The notes under the pieces were generated by a model that saw only the letters and a list, made by a program, of their open reading frames with translations, had not been told where the DNA came from and did no database searches. 64,000 nt of DNA from DASUPK01 sp963819715. GTDB taxonomy: Bacteria > Actinomycetota > Thermoleophilia > Solirubrobacterales > 70-9. Both the position numbers and the translations under genes were made by a program. This document shows, in pieces, positions 16,663-24,049 of the stretch. Numbering within the stretch: the first letter of the stretch is position 1; the number at the start of each line of letters is the position of its first letter. The stretch is taken from NCBI GenBank assembly GCA_963819715.1, contig CAWFXE010000002.1, positions 1,227,023 to 1,291,022 on the forward strand, given 5' to 3'.

Positions 16663-17393
16663 ATGACCGACTTGGTAACGAGAATGACCCCAATGGCTGA
16701 CGACGGCAGGCGAAAGAAGGGCGTCGAGGCCGAGCGCGAGCCGAACTTCCTCCTGGCGCCATTCGAGCGGCGCTTCCTCCCCTGGGCCGCCAAGCGCCTG
16801 CCCCGCTGGGTGCTCCCGGACGACATGACCGCAATCGGGGTGCTCGCCGCCCTCGGGGTCTGCGCGGCCTACCAGCTCTCCAATGACGGCACGGGCTGGC
16901 TCTGGGTCGCGAGTGGGCTGCTGATCCTGCAGTGGGTCGGGGACAGCCTCGACGGGACGCTCGCCCGCGTCCGCGGCATCCAGCGGCCGAAGTACGGCTA
17001 CTACCTGGATCACATGGTCGATGCGATCGCGACGGCGGCGATCGGCCTGGGCCTCGGGCTCTCGCCCTTCATGCTGCTCTCGATGGGGCGCTGATCGTGG
17101 TCGGCTATCTGATCCTCTCGATCAACGTCTATCTCGAGAGCATGGCCTTCGGCCGCTTCCGCCTCGGCTACGGGCTGCTCGGCCCGACGGAGATCCGGGT
17201 GGTCCTGATCCTGCTGAATACAGCGCTCGCCCTCAGCCTGGGCCTCGATTTCCGCCTGCTGAAGCTCAACCTGACCGTCTTCGACGTGATCGGGCTGGGC
17301 ATCGTCGCCCTCATGCTCACCCTGCTCACGGTGCGCGTGTTCGGCAACCTGCGAGAGCTCGCCGAGGAGGAGCCATCAGCCCCGCGGAGGTAG
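16663..17393 (+). pseudogene. CDP-alcohol phosphatidyltransferase with a frameshift
   Basis: Membrane enzyme that joins a CDP-linked lipid to an alcohol. The catalytic motif is DSLDGTLARVRG...YGYYLDHMVDA, with both Asp pairs present. Reading frame 1 ends at TGA 17092 after SPFMLLSMGR, while the remaining transmembrane part (ALIVVGYLILSINVYLES to the stop at 17393) continues in the -1 frame. The switch falls at GGGG 17085-17088. Joined, the product is 243 residues, a normal family length. Either one base is missing from the assembly, the gene is recently broken, or a programmed -1 shift is used. Start among ATG 16663, 16684 and 16693 is unclear. Confidence 0.8.
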
Positions 17394-18505
17394 GCACCGA
17401 CGAGGTCCGCGTTTCGCCGATTGAGCTCTTCTTCGACCTCGTCTTCGTCTTCACGATCACGCAGCTGACAGCCGTCCTGGCCCACAGGCCGGACGGCGAG
17501 AGCATCGGCCAGATCGTCCTCATGCTGACCGCGATCTGGTGGATGTACGCCGCGTTCGCCTGGCTGACCAATGCGGTGCCGCCGGTCCGAACGTCCCTGC
17601 GGCTGCCGCTCATGGCGGGGATGGCGGCCTTCTTCGTGATCTCGCTGACGATCCCGACCGCGTTCGACGGTGACGGCATCGTCTTCGCCTGTGCCTACAT
17701 CGCCGTGATCGCGATCCACACGGTCCTCTACATGCAGTCGGCGCGCTGGAGCGTCGCCGGCGTCTGGAGCTTTGCCCGGATGAACCTGATCGCCGCGGCG
17801 CTGATCCTGGCCGCCACGATCATCGGCGGGGCCTGGGAGTACGTGCTCTGGTCCCTCGCCGTCTCGACCTTCGTGATCACCCCGTGGCTGGTTCCCGAGG
17901 AGGCCGGCTGGATTCAGCCCTCTCACTTCGTCGAGCGCCACGGCCTGGTGGTGATGGTGGCGCTCGGGGAGTCGGTGGTCGCGGTCGGGATCGGCGCCTC
18001 CGGGCTAGAGATCACCGGGGAGATGCTCGCCGTGGCCGTGCTCGGACTGGTCGTGAGCGCGGAGCTCTGGTGGGTCTACTTCGGCGGGGACGACGTTGAG
18101 GCCGAGGGGGCCCTGCGCCGCATGACCCCGACGAGGCGCGAGTTCTACGCCGCGAACGTCGCCTACTACTGGGCCCACCTGCTGCTCCTGCTCGGGATCA
18201 TCTGCGACGCCGCGGCGCTCGAGCGGGCGATCGGGCATCCCTTCGACACACTCGACTTCCCGCGCGCCCTGGCGCTCGGCGGTGGGACGGCGCTCTTCCT
18301 CATCGGTCACGCGTTCTTCCGGCGAACCCTCAAGTTGCCCTGGCGCCCATGGCGCGCGCTGGCCGCCGTGATCGCGCTGGCGACGATCCCGCTGGGCACC
18401 GAGGTGTCCGCGCTGGCCCAGCTCGGAGCCCTGGCGGGCGGCGTCGGGATCTGCCTGGCTCTCGAGGGCGCGCCCGCGGAGGCCCAAGGGATCCGTCCGG
18501 CCTAG
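17375..18505 (+). CDS. ltrA: Low temperature requirement A (LtrA) family membrane protein
   Basis: About 376 residues with roughly ten hydrophobic helices. RVSPIELFFDLVFVFTITQL is the LtrA signature, followed by WWMYAAFAWLTNAV, HFVERHGLVVMVALGESVVA (GES motif) and ELWWVYFG. Function is unsettled; in Listeria it was tied to growth at low temperature. No ATG, GTG or TTG is in frame near the expected N-terminus. ATC 17375 is preceded by GAGGAGG at 17364-17370 with good spacing and overlaps the upstream gene by 19 bases, so a rare ATC start or a lost start codon must be assumed. Confidence 0.82.
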   Translation: MSPAEVGTDEVRVSPIELFFDLVFVFTITQLTAVLAHRPDGESIGQIVLMLTAIWWMYAAFAWLTNAVPPVRTSLRLPLMAGMAAFFVISLTIPTAFDGDGIVFACAYIAVIAIHTVLYMQSARWSVAGVWSFARMNLIAAALILAATIIGGAWEYVLWSLAVSTFVITPWLVPEEAGWIQPSHFVERHGLVVMVALGESVVAVGIGASGLEITGEMLAVAVLGLVVSAELWWVYFGGDDVEAEGALRRMTPTRREFYAANVAYYWAHLLLLLGIICDAAALERAIGHPFDTLDFPRALALGGGTALFLIGHAFFRRTLKLPWRPWRALAAVIALATIPLGTEVSALAQLGALAGGVGICLALEGAPAEAQGIRPA

Positions 18506-18579
18506 CCGAGCGCCCAGGCCGACCGGCTTCGTCGCCGGTCACGCCCAGCTTGGTCCTGAACCGCCCCAGGGGCACGTCC

Positions 18580-19347
18580 CTACCTGGACAGGGCCTCGCG
18601 GGCGAACTCGATGTCCGCGCGCATCTCCCTGGCGCCGCCCGGCGTCTCGACCACGACCGGCGGACCGGCCGCCTTGATCATCTGGCGCAGGACATCGGAG
18701 CCGATCTCGCCCTTGCCGAGGCCGGCGTGGCGGTCGGCGCCGGTCCCGGCGGGATCTCGCGAGTCGTTCGCGTGGAGCAGGTCGATCCTGCCGACGATCT
18801 TCCGGACGCGCTCCACCGCGTCCGAGAGCTCCTCGCCGGCGGCGTGTGCATGGCAGGTGTCGAAGCAGAAGCCGATCTCCACGTCCGTCTTCGACTTCGA
18901 GACCCCGTCCCAGAGCCGCGCCAGTGCGTCGAACTTCCGGGCAACTGCGTTCTTGCCGCCCGCCGTGTTCTCGAGGTAGACCGGGACCTCGGAGGTGAGC
19001 ATCTCCAGCGTCCGCAGCCAGCGGCCGACGCCCTCGGCGACGTCGTCATCCGCATGCCCCCCGTGGACGATCACCGCGGCGGCCCCGACCTCCGCTGCCG
19101 CGTCGCAGGTCTGTTGGAGAATCTTGCGCGAGCCGTAGCGGACGTTGTTGCGCGGCGAGCAGACGTTGATCAGGTACGGGGCGTGGACGTAGACCGGCCG
19201 CTTCGACTTACGGAGCTCCTCCGCGTCCTTACGGGGCGGCGGCTTCTTCCAGCCCTGGGGATCCGAGAGAAAGATCTGCACGCAGTCCGCGCCGATCTCC
19301 TCGGCCTCCTTCAGGGGTTTCTCCGGAGCGACGTGCGCTCCGACCAT
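18580..19347 (-). CDS. nfo: Endonuclease IV (AP endonuclease)
   Basis: 255 residues. Cleaves the phosphodiester bond 5' of abasic sites in base-excision repair. All trinuclear zinc ligands of the family are visible in order: VHAPYLINV (His), VHGGH (His), YLENTAGG (Glu), GFCFDTCHAHAAG (Asp, His), LHANDSRDPAGTGADRHAGLG (His, Asp, His; spans residues ~193-213) and VVETPG (Glu). ATG 19347 overlaps the preceding TAA stop by one base (TAATG), so it is downstream in a transcript with the acylase-like gene, an unexpected partner. Confidence 0.93.
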   Translation of the reverse strand: MVGAHVAPEKPLKEAEEIGADCVQIFLSDPQGWKKPPPRKDAEELRKSKRPVYVHAPYLINVCSPRNNVRYGSRKILQQTCDAAAEVGAAAVIVHGGHADDDVAEGVGRWLRTLEMLTSEVPVYLENTAGGKNAVARKFDALARLWDGVSKSKTDVEIGFCFDTCHAHAAGEELSDAVERVRKIVGRIDLLHANDSRDPAGTGADRHAGLGKGEIGSDVLRQMIKAAGPPVVVETPGGAREMRADIEFAREALSR

Positions 19348-21806
19348 TACTTGAAGCTGATGACCTGCTGGATGCCGCTCGGCCGGTTCGTATAGCGCAT
19401 CGTGATCAGCGGCAGCGGGCTGAAGTGGATCTCCTCGTCCGTCGCGCTGGCGCGCCAGGCCGCGGGATTCGGGCCCTGCTGGGCCGCAAGCTGATTCCCG
19501 GCAGCCTGGATCGCGGTCCAGACCTGCGAGCGGCAGAGGTTGAGATGACCCTTGCCGCAGTAGGTCAGGTTGAACTCGTCGGGCAGGCGCCCCTTCTTCT
19601 TGGAGAGCAGGGCGCGGATATCGCGGTCGAAGTACTGGTACCAGCCGTCGTACTGGCCACCCGGCGGAGCATCGAATCGCCCGGCGAGGCCGTTGAGCTG
19701 ACCCAGGAGCGGTCCCTGACCGAGCCGCGTCGCCAGCTCGTTGTTGACGATGTTCGGATAGGCGGAGTCCATGATCTCCGCGCCTGGGTCGTCGATCAGC
19801 CCGTCATTGTTCAGGTCGAGGCGATTGCCGCCGTTCTGACGCCAGCGGTTCATCAGATCGAGCATCTGAGCGGCGAGTGTCGAGGGTGCCTTGCTGCCTC
19901 TGAGCAGCCGGTTGAGCAACGGCAGCATCACGATCGCTCGGACGTCCTGGGTCGCAGCTGCGTTCATCGCCGAGGTGATCGACGCCGGCGACCAGCGTCC
20001 CTTCTTCTTCAGCCGCTTGAGGTTGAAGGTGAGCATGTTGACGCGGCCGACCGATCCGTTGCGCATCCACTCGTCGTCCGCCGCGCCGAAGCCGCGGGCG
20101 GCGCCGTTGTTCCAGTTGGTCATGTAGCCCTGCTTGTTGTCCTTGCCGTGCATGTGGGCCATCGGCTTGAGGAAGCCTCGCCACTCGAACTTGCCGGTTC
20201 CCTTGGCGGGCAGCCCCGGATCGACGTCTGCCGGGCGAATCGGGTCGCGGCCGCTCGTGTACTCGGCGATGTGCTTGCGGTCGATGTAGAACGAGTTGAA
20301 CGTCTGCGGGGTCAGGGAAGCCGCCTTGAAGAAGGTCTGCGGGCTCTTGACCTGGCCGTCGGAGAGGCGCCGGAAGAAGAGCTGGTCGAGCACGTCCTTG
20401 CCGTAGCTCGAGCGCTTCTGCGAGATCGCGACCACCCGGCCGCGGACTCTGGCGTAGCCCTGGATCGGCCCGTGGACCGTGGTGAGGAAGTTGACCGGAT
20501 CCCCGTTCAGGGTCCCGGCGTCGAAGTGCCCCATGTCGCGGCACTTGCCCTTGTACAGGTACTTCGTGGTGCTGCCGCCGCAGAGCGTCTCCGCGTATTG
20601 ATCGATGATGTCGCTGCTCGCAGAGGTGAGCGTGGTGGAGAAGTTCTTGGTGCGGCCGATGAGCAGGTAGCCCGGGAAGGGAGCTGAGGTGGCACCGCGC
20701 CAGTGGAGTCCGGGGGCGTGCATGTCCATCTCGAGGACCAGGCCCGGGAAGAAATAGCTGATCTGGGGGCCGCCGACCAGGATGGGGTGGCCGGTGGTCG
20801 AGTGGCGCCCGGTGACCATGAGCTCGTTGCTGGCCTGCACGGGCTTGGTGGCGTAGCGGCGGGCGATGCTCGCGGGCACGGCGGGCGTCGCGGTGAAGCT
20901 GTCGTTGTCGAGCACCACGCTGCCGGGATGCTTCGCCGGGATGTGCCCGTACGGGAAAGTCCCTTGGATCGACGTGACGCTGCGCGGGTTCTTGAACTGC
21001 CGGAAGTCGTTGAAGGCCTGGAAGCCCCTGCCCCGACCCAGCTGCTGCTGGAGGCCGTTCAGGAACTCGGAATCGCGGGCCTCTCGCCCGCCTCCCTGGC
21101 CCAGGAACTGGCCCTTGAGGGCGTTCACCGCGTAGACGTCGTTGCGGGTCCAGGGGGCGTTCGGCGAGTTGATGGAGGCCAGGTAGGCGTTGATCCCGGC
21201 GACGAAGCTGTCGATGTCCCGAAGGACGGCCTTGCCCTCCTTGCCGGCGCGCTGCAACTGCCGCGTCTGCTGGGCGACGACGGCCTCCGTCTGGGGGCTC
21301 GGCTTGAAGTTCTGCAGTCCGGCGGTGAGGCCGATGGCGCTGAGCCCGGGTGCGTCGATGGCCGCGACGCGCGAGTTGTAGCGAGCCTGCTCGAGCAGAA
21401 GTCCCCGGTCCTCGGCGCTCACCCACCCCGCCGTCTCGACGCCGCCGGGGTGTGTCGAGGCGTAGATGTGCGGAACGTTGAAGCGATCGCGCAGGAGCGT
21501 GACCCCGGGGAACGGGACCTGCTCCTGAGTCGTCGGTCCGTCGGTGTCGACGCTGAGCTTCTCGGACTTGTAGTCCGTGAACAGCTCGTTGGAGCTGATG
21601 CGATCGAAGAGCGGAGTCAGCGCGTTGTACATCTCCGCCTGGGCGCTGGCCCCGGCCGCGGGGCCGCCGTACTGGCCCGAGGGCAGGATGTTGCGGGCGA
21701 TGATCGTCGGGTCCGACTTGGTCTGCGCCGACGCAGCCGGCACCAGTGCCAGAAGTGACGACGCCGTTACCGCAACCGGAATCCACAACCTCAACGTCCC
21801 GCGCAT
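19347..21806 (-). CDS. Secreted penicillin-acylase family hydrolase, second paralogue
   Basis: 819 residues with a signal peptide (WIPVAVTASSLLALVPAASA). Ntn-hydrolase alpha-chain motif DRFNVPHIYASTHPGGVETAG, then the candidate nucleophile in VQASNELMVTG near residue 326, where Ser-Asn is followed by Glu-Leu rather than the usual x-Trp. It aligns only loosely with the 2742-5132 homologue and appears to belong to another subfamily, common in actinobacteria as exported amidases. ATG 21806 is preceded by GGAGAGG; the upstream ATG 21827 would lack it. nfo follows with a one-base overlap. Confidence 0.85.
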   Translation of the reverse strand: MRGTLRLWIPVAVTASSLLALVPAASAQTKSDPTIIARNILPSGQYGGPAAGASAQAEMYNALTPLFDRISSNELFTDYKSEKLSVDTDGPTTQEQVPFPGVTLLRDRFNVPHIYASTHPGGVETAGWVSAEDRGLLLEQARYNSRVAAIDAPGLSAIGLTAGLQNFKPSPQTEAVVAQQTRQLQRAGKEGKAVLRDIDSFVAGINAYLASINSPNAPWTRNDVYAVNALKGQFLGQGGGREARDSEFLNGLQQQLGRGRGFQAFNDFRQFKNPRSVTSIQGTFPYGHIPAKHPGSVVLDNDSFTATPAVPASIARRYATKPVQASNELMVTGRHSTTGHPILVGGPQISYFFPGLVLEMDMHAPGLHWRGATSAPFPGYLLIGRTKNFSTTLTSASSDIIDQYAETLCGGSTTKYLYKGKCRDMGHFDAGTLNGDPVNFLTTVHGPIQGYARVRGRVVAISQKRSSYGKDVLDQLFFRRLSDGQVKSPQTFFKAASLTPQTFNSFYIDRKHIAEYTSGRDPIRPADVDPGLPAKGTGKFEWRGFLKPMAHMHGKDNKQGYMTNWNNGAARGFGAADDEWMRNGSVGRVNMLTFNLKRLKKKGRWSPASITSAMNAAATQDVRAIVMLPLLNRLLRGSKAPSTLAAQMLDLMNRWRQNGGNRLDLNNDGLIDDPGAEIMDSAYPNIVNNELATRLGQGPLLGQLNGLAGRFDAPPGGQYDGWYQYFDRDIRALLSKKKGRLPDEFNLTYCGKGHLNLCRSQVWTAIQAAGNQLAAQQGPNPAAWRASATDEEIHFSPLPLITMRYTNRPSGIQQVISFK

Positions 21807-21878
21807 TTCCTCTCCTCTCTCCCGCACTCTTCCCGAGCGCGGACCGGACGCTACTAGATTCAGTTAAAGGAGATGAGG

Positions 21879-22304
21879 CTAAGGCGCGCAGGTTGGCGTG
21901 CCCTGAGCGCGCTCCTGCCGGTACTGGGTGTACTTGCCCGCGATCGCCTCCTGGGGCACGCCGCGGAGACGGAGCAGGAAGTCGTTGAACATCAGCGACT
22001 GTTGCCGGAGCAGCCTGAAGTCGATCGACTTCAATCCGTACCCGGGGTCGAAGAGGATCCAGGGCGAGGTGATGAAGCCGACGCTCGGGATCAGATGCTG
22101 CTCGTAGGGTGTGGCCTCGCCGCCGAAGCTGCAGTAGGGCGGCACGTGGGAGTTGTCGGCCAGTGCCGTTCCCTTCATCAGCAGCGAGCGCCGGACGTCG
22201 CGGGCCTGAATCAGCTGCTTGAGGGTGTCAACCAGGAAGTCGCTCTCGGATACGAACGTGGTCGAGAGCTCCGTCGTGTTGGTTCGCAACCTCTCCAAGG
22301 GAGT
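21879..22304 (-). pseudogene. Fragment of an unidentified protein beside tRNA-Phe
   Basis: An open stretch of about 140 residues with protein-like character (RLRTNTTELSTTFVSESDFL, GEATPYEQHLIPSVGFITSP, RQQSLMFNDFLLRLRG) but without a convincing start: the frame runs back into the 3' end of tRNA-Phe, and upstream of about 22300 the sequence stops looking coding. A short ATG option at 22178 would drop half of it. It may be the C-terminal remnant of a longer gene truncated by a past integration at the tRNA. I do not recognise the family. Confidence 0.45.
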
Positions 22305-22382
22305 CGCCCGCTTCAGCCTCCGGGCGGACGGCGGGAAGCCAGTCGACTGGGCCGTCGTCCGCCGCTGACCGCGGCGTAGTAG

Positions 22383-22455
22383 TGGCGAGGGCCAGAATCG
22401 AACTGGCGACACCACGATTTTCAGTCGTGTGCTCTACCAACTGAGCTACCTCGCC
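22383..22455 (-). tRNA. tRNA-Phe (anticodon GAA)
   Basis: 73 bases. Acceptor arms GGCGAGG and CCTCGCC pair perfectly, discriminator A at 22383. D-arm GCTC-AGTTGGTAGA-GC, anticodon stem CACGA/TCGTG enclosing loop CTGAAAA with anticodon GAA, and T-arm with GTTCGATTC. CCA is not encoded. It lies 38 bases from the divergent GTG start at 22494. Confidence 0.97.
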
Positions 22456-22493
22456 GGGGCGCAAAGGCTAGACGACCGACTAGCGTCCGAGCT

Positions 22494-23564
22494 GTGATCA
22501 GGAGCATCGTCGCGGTCGTCGCAGCGGTCCTCGTCGCCGCTTCGATTTCCGGAGCGACCGAGCAGTCGCCCACTCCGATCGAGACCGCGCTCCCTGGGCC
22601 TCACTTCGGCGCGGTCACCGCCGGGCCTTTCTCGACGAAGAGCGTCGAGCGGCGGATTCGCCCGCTCGGTCATGACGCACCGAAGTGGGCGCAGCGGCTT
22701 TACCGGCACTCGATCCGCGTCCTGGTCGACCTCACCGATCCCAGAAGCGGCGCGATGATCGCCGGCGAGCGCGATGGCTGGGATTACGTCTGGCCGCGGG
22801 ACGCCGGCACCGGAGCGATGGCGCTCGCGGCGTCGGGGCTGCGGCCGGAGGCGCGGCGGGTCGCCGAGTTCCTGGCGGGACTCGATCTGGATCGGGCGGC
22901 GCGGTTCTACCCCGACGGGTCGCGAGTGCCGGGACGAACTGCGGCTGGGGATGGGGAGGGCTGGATCGCGGCGGCGGATCGAGCAGCCTGGCGAGGATCG
23001 GAGGGGTCCGTGCGCGTTGGTGGTCGTTTATCGACCACAGATCCGCACGGACCCCTCGACTGGCGGGATCGGCAGGACTACGGCGAGAACGTGACCGGCG
23101 ATCTGCTCGGCAACGCGATCGCCGGGCGCGCCCCCGCCGCGGAGATCAAGAGGAGCTTTCTGACGCAGCGGGGGCTCGTGCGTGAAAACGGCGATGGCGC
23201 ATTGGACTCCGCCGCCGCCTGGGCCGTCACCGCCTTCCCCAGCCGGGGTCTACGCGGAGCGGTCAGGCAAACGCTCCTCACCCTCTCCAGCGAGTCGACC
23301 CCCTACGGCATCCCGCCGATCGAGGGCTGGACGCCGGGGGAGGTCTGGACCGCCCCGACGGCCTGGTCGGCCTGGGCCCTGGCCGACATCGGTGAGACCC
23401 GCGCCGCAGATCGCCTGCTCGCGGAGCTCCACCGGGCGGAGACCCCCCACGGGACGCTGCCGGAGCGAGTCGACGCCCGCACCGGCGTGCCGACCTCGAC
23501 GACGCCGCTCGCCTGGTCGCACGCCTTCGCGATCCTTGCGCTGCGGGCGCGCTATCCGAGCTAG
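22494..23564 (+). CDS. Secreted glycoside hydrolase family 15-like protein
   Basis: 356 residues with a signal peptide (RSIVAVVAAVLVAASISG). DGWDYVWPRDAGTGAMALAA is the GH15 (glucoamylase/glucan glucohydrolase) substrate-pocket motif, and LPERVDARTG followed by LAWSHAFAILAL matches the C-terminal catalytic-base region (LPEQ in most members). I do not find the WEER-type acid motif between them, and the protein is shorter than typical GH15 enzymes, so activity is uncertain. GTG 22494 has TAGCGT 7 bases upstream. It ends sharing CTAG with the convergent neighbour. Confidence 0.75.
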   Translation: MIRSIVAVVAAVLVAASISGATEQSPTPIETALPGPHFGAVTAGPFSTKSVERRIRPLGHDAPKWAQRLYRHSIRVLVDLTDPRSGAMIAGERDGWDYVWPRDAGTGAMALAASGLRPEARRVAEFLAGLDLDRAARFYPDGSRVPGRTAAGDGEGWIAAADRAAWRGSEGSVRVGGRLSTTDPHGPLDWRDRQDYGENVTGDLLGNAIAGRAPAAEIKRSFLTQRGLVRENGDGALDSAAAWAVTAFPSRGLRGAVRQTLLTLSSESTPYGIPPIEGWTPGEVWTAPTAWSAWALADIGETRAADRLLAELHRAETPHGTLPERVDARTGVPTSTTPLAWSHAFAILALRARYPS

Positions 23565-24049
23565 CTGCCGGGGCTCCCTGCCGCAGAGAGGGCGGCGTTG
23601 ACTGCGTCCTCCGGATCGGCGGCCTCGACGATGCCGAGGTCGGTGCCGGCCGGGTTGCGAAGCGTCCAGCTCTGGATCGCCACCACCGACCGCCCGAGCT
23701 TGCGCGCGTGGGCGATCTCGGAGAGCGTGCCCCACTCGCCCCCGATCGCGATGATGGCGTCGCCTGATGCGACGACTGCCAGGTTCCTTGCCTCGCCGAT
23801 GCCGGTGGCGACGGCGTAGTCGACGTAGGGGTTGGCATCAGCCGGCGAGAGCGTGGGGAGGATCCCGACGACCGAGCCGCCCGCTTCCGAGGCTCCCTTC
23901 GAAGCCGCCTCCATCACCCCGGTCCGCCCGCCGCAAACGAGGACCGCGCCGGCCTCTGCGATCCCGCGCCCGACGGCCTCGGCGTCCCGGAGGATCTCGG
24001 GCTCCCCCTCGGCGCCCCCGATCACCGAGATCTGGACCCGCTTCGTCAA
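23561..24049 (-). CDS. LOG/lysine-decarboxylase-like nucleotide-binding protein (TIGR00725 type)
   Basis: 162 residues. VQISVIGGAEGEPEILRDAE leads into VCGGRTGVMEAASKGASEAGG and IAIGGEWGTLSEIAHARKLG (each read within 20-residue windows), the two phosphate-binding loops of the SLOG/MoCo-carrier-like family related to cytokinin-activating LOG proteins. The canonical PGGxGTxxE is replaced by GGEWGTLSE, as in the TIGR00725 branch. The TTG start sits in a TTGA overlap with the helicase stop, so it is co-transcribed with it. Ligand not known; nucleotides or molybdenum cofactor have been suggested for relatives. Confidence 0.82.
   Translation of the reverse strand: MTKRVQISVIGGAEGEPEILRDAEAVGRGIAEAGAVLVCGGRTGVMEAASKGASEAGGSVVGILPTLSPADANPYVDYAVATGIGEARNLAVVASGDAIIAIGGEWGTLSEIAHARKLGRSVVAIQSWTLRNPAGTDLGIVEAADPEDAVNAALSAAGSPGS

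Noticed and set aside
22383..22455. Possible additional tRNAs around tRNA-Phe
   Set aside because: No second cloverleaf with acceptor and T-arm pairing was found in the flanks.
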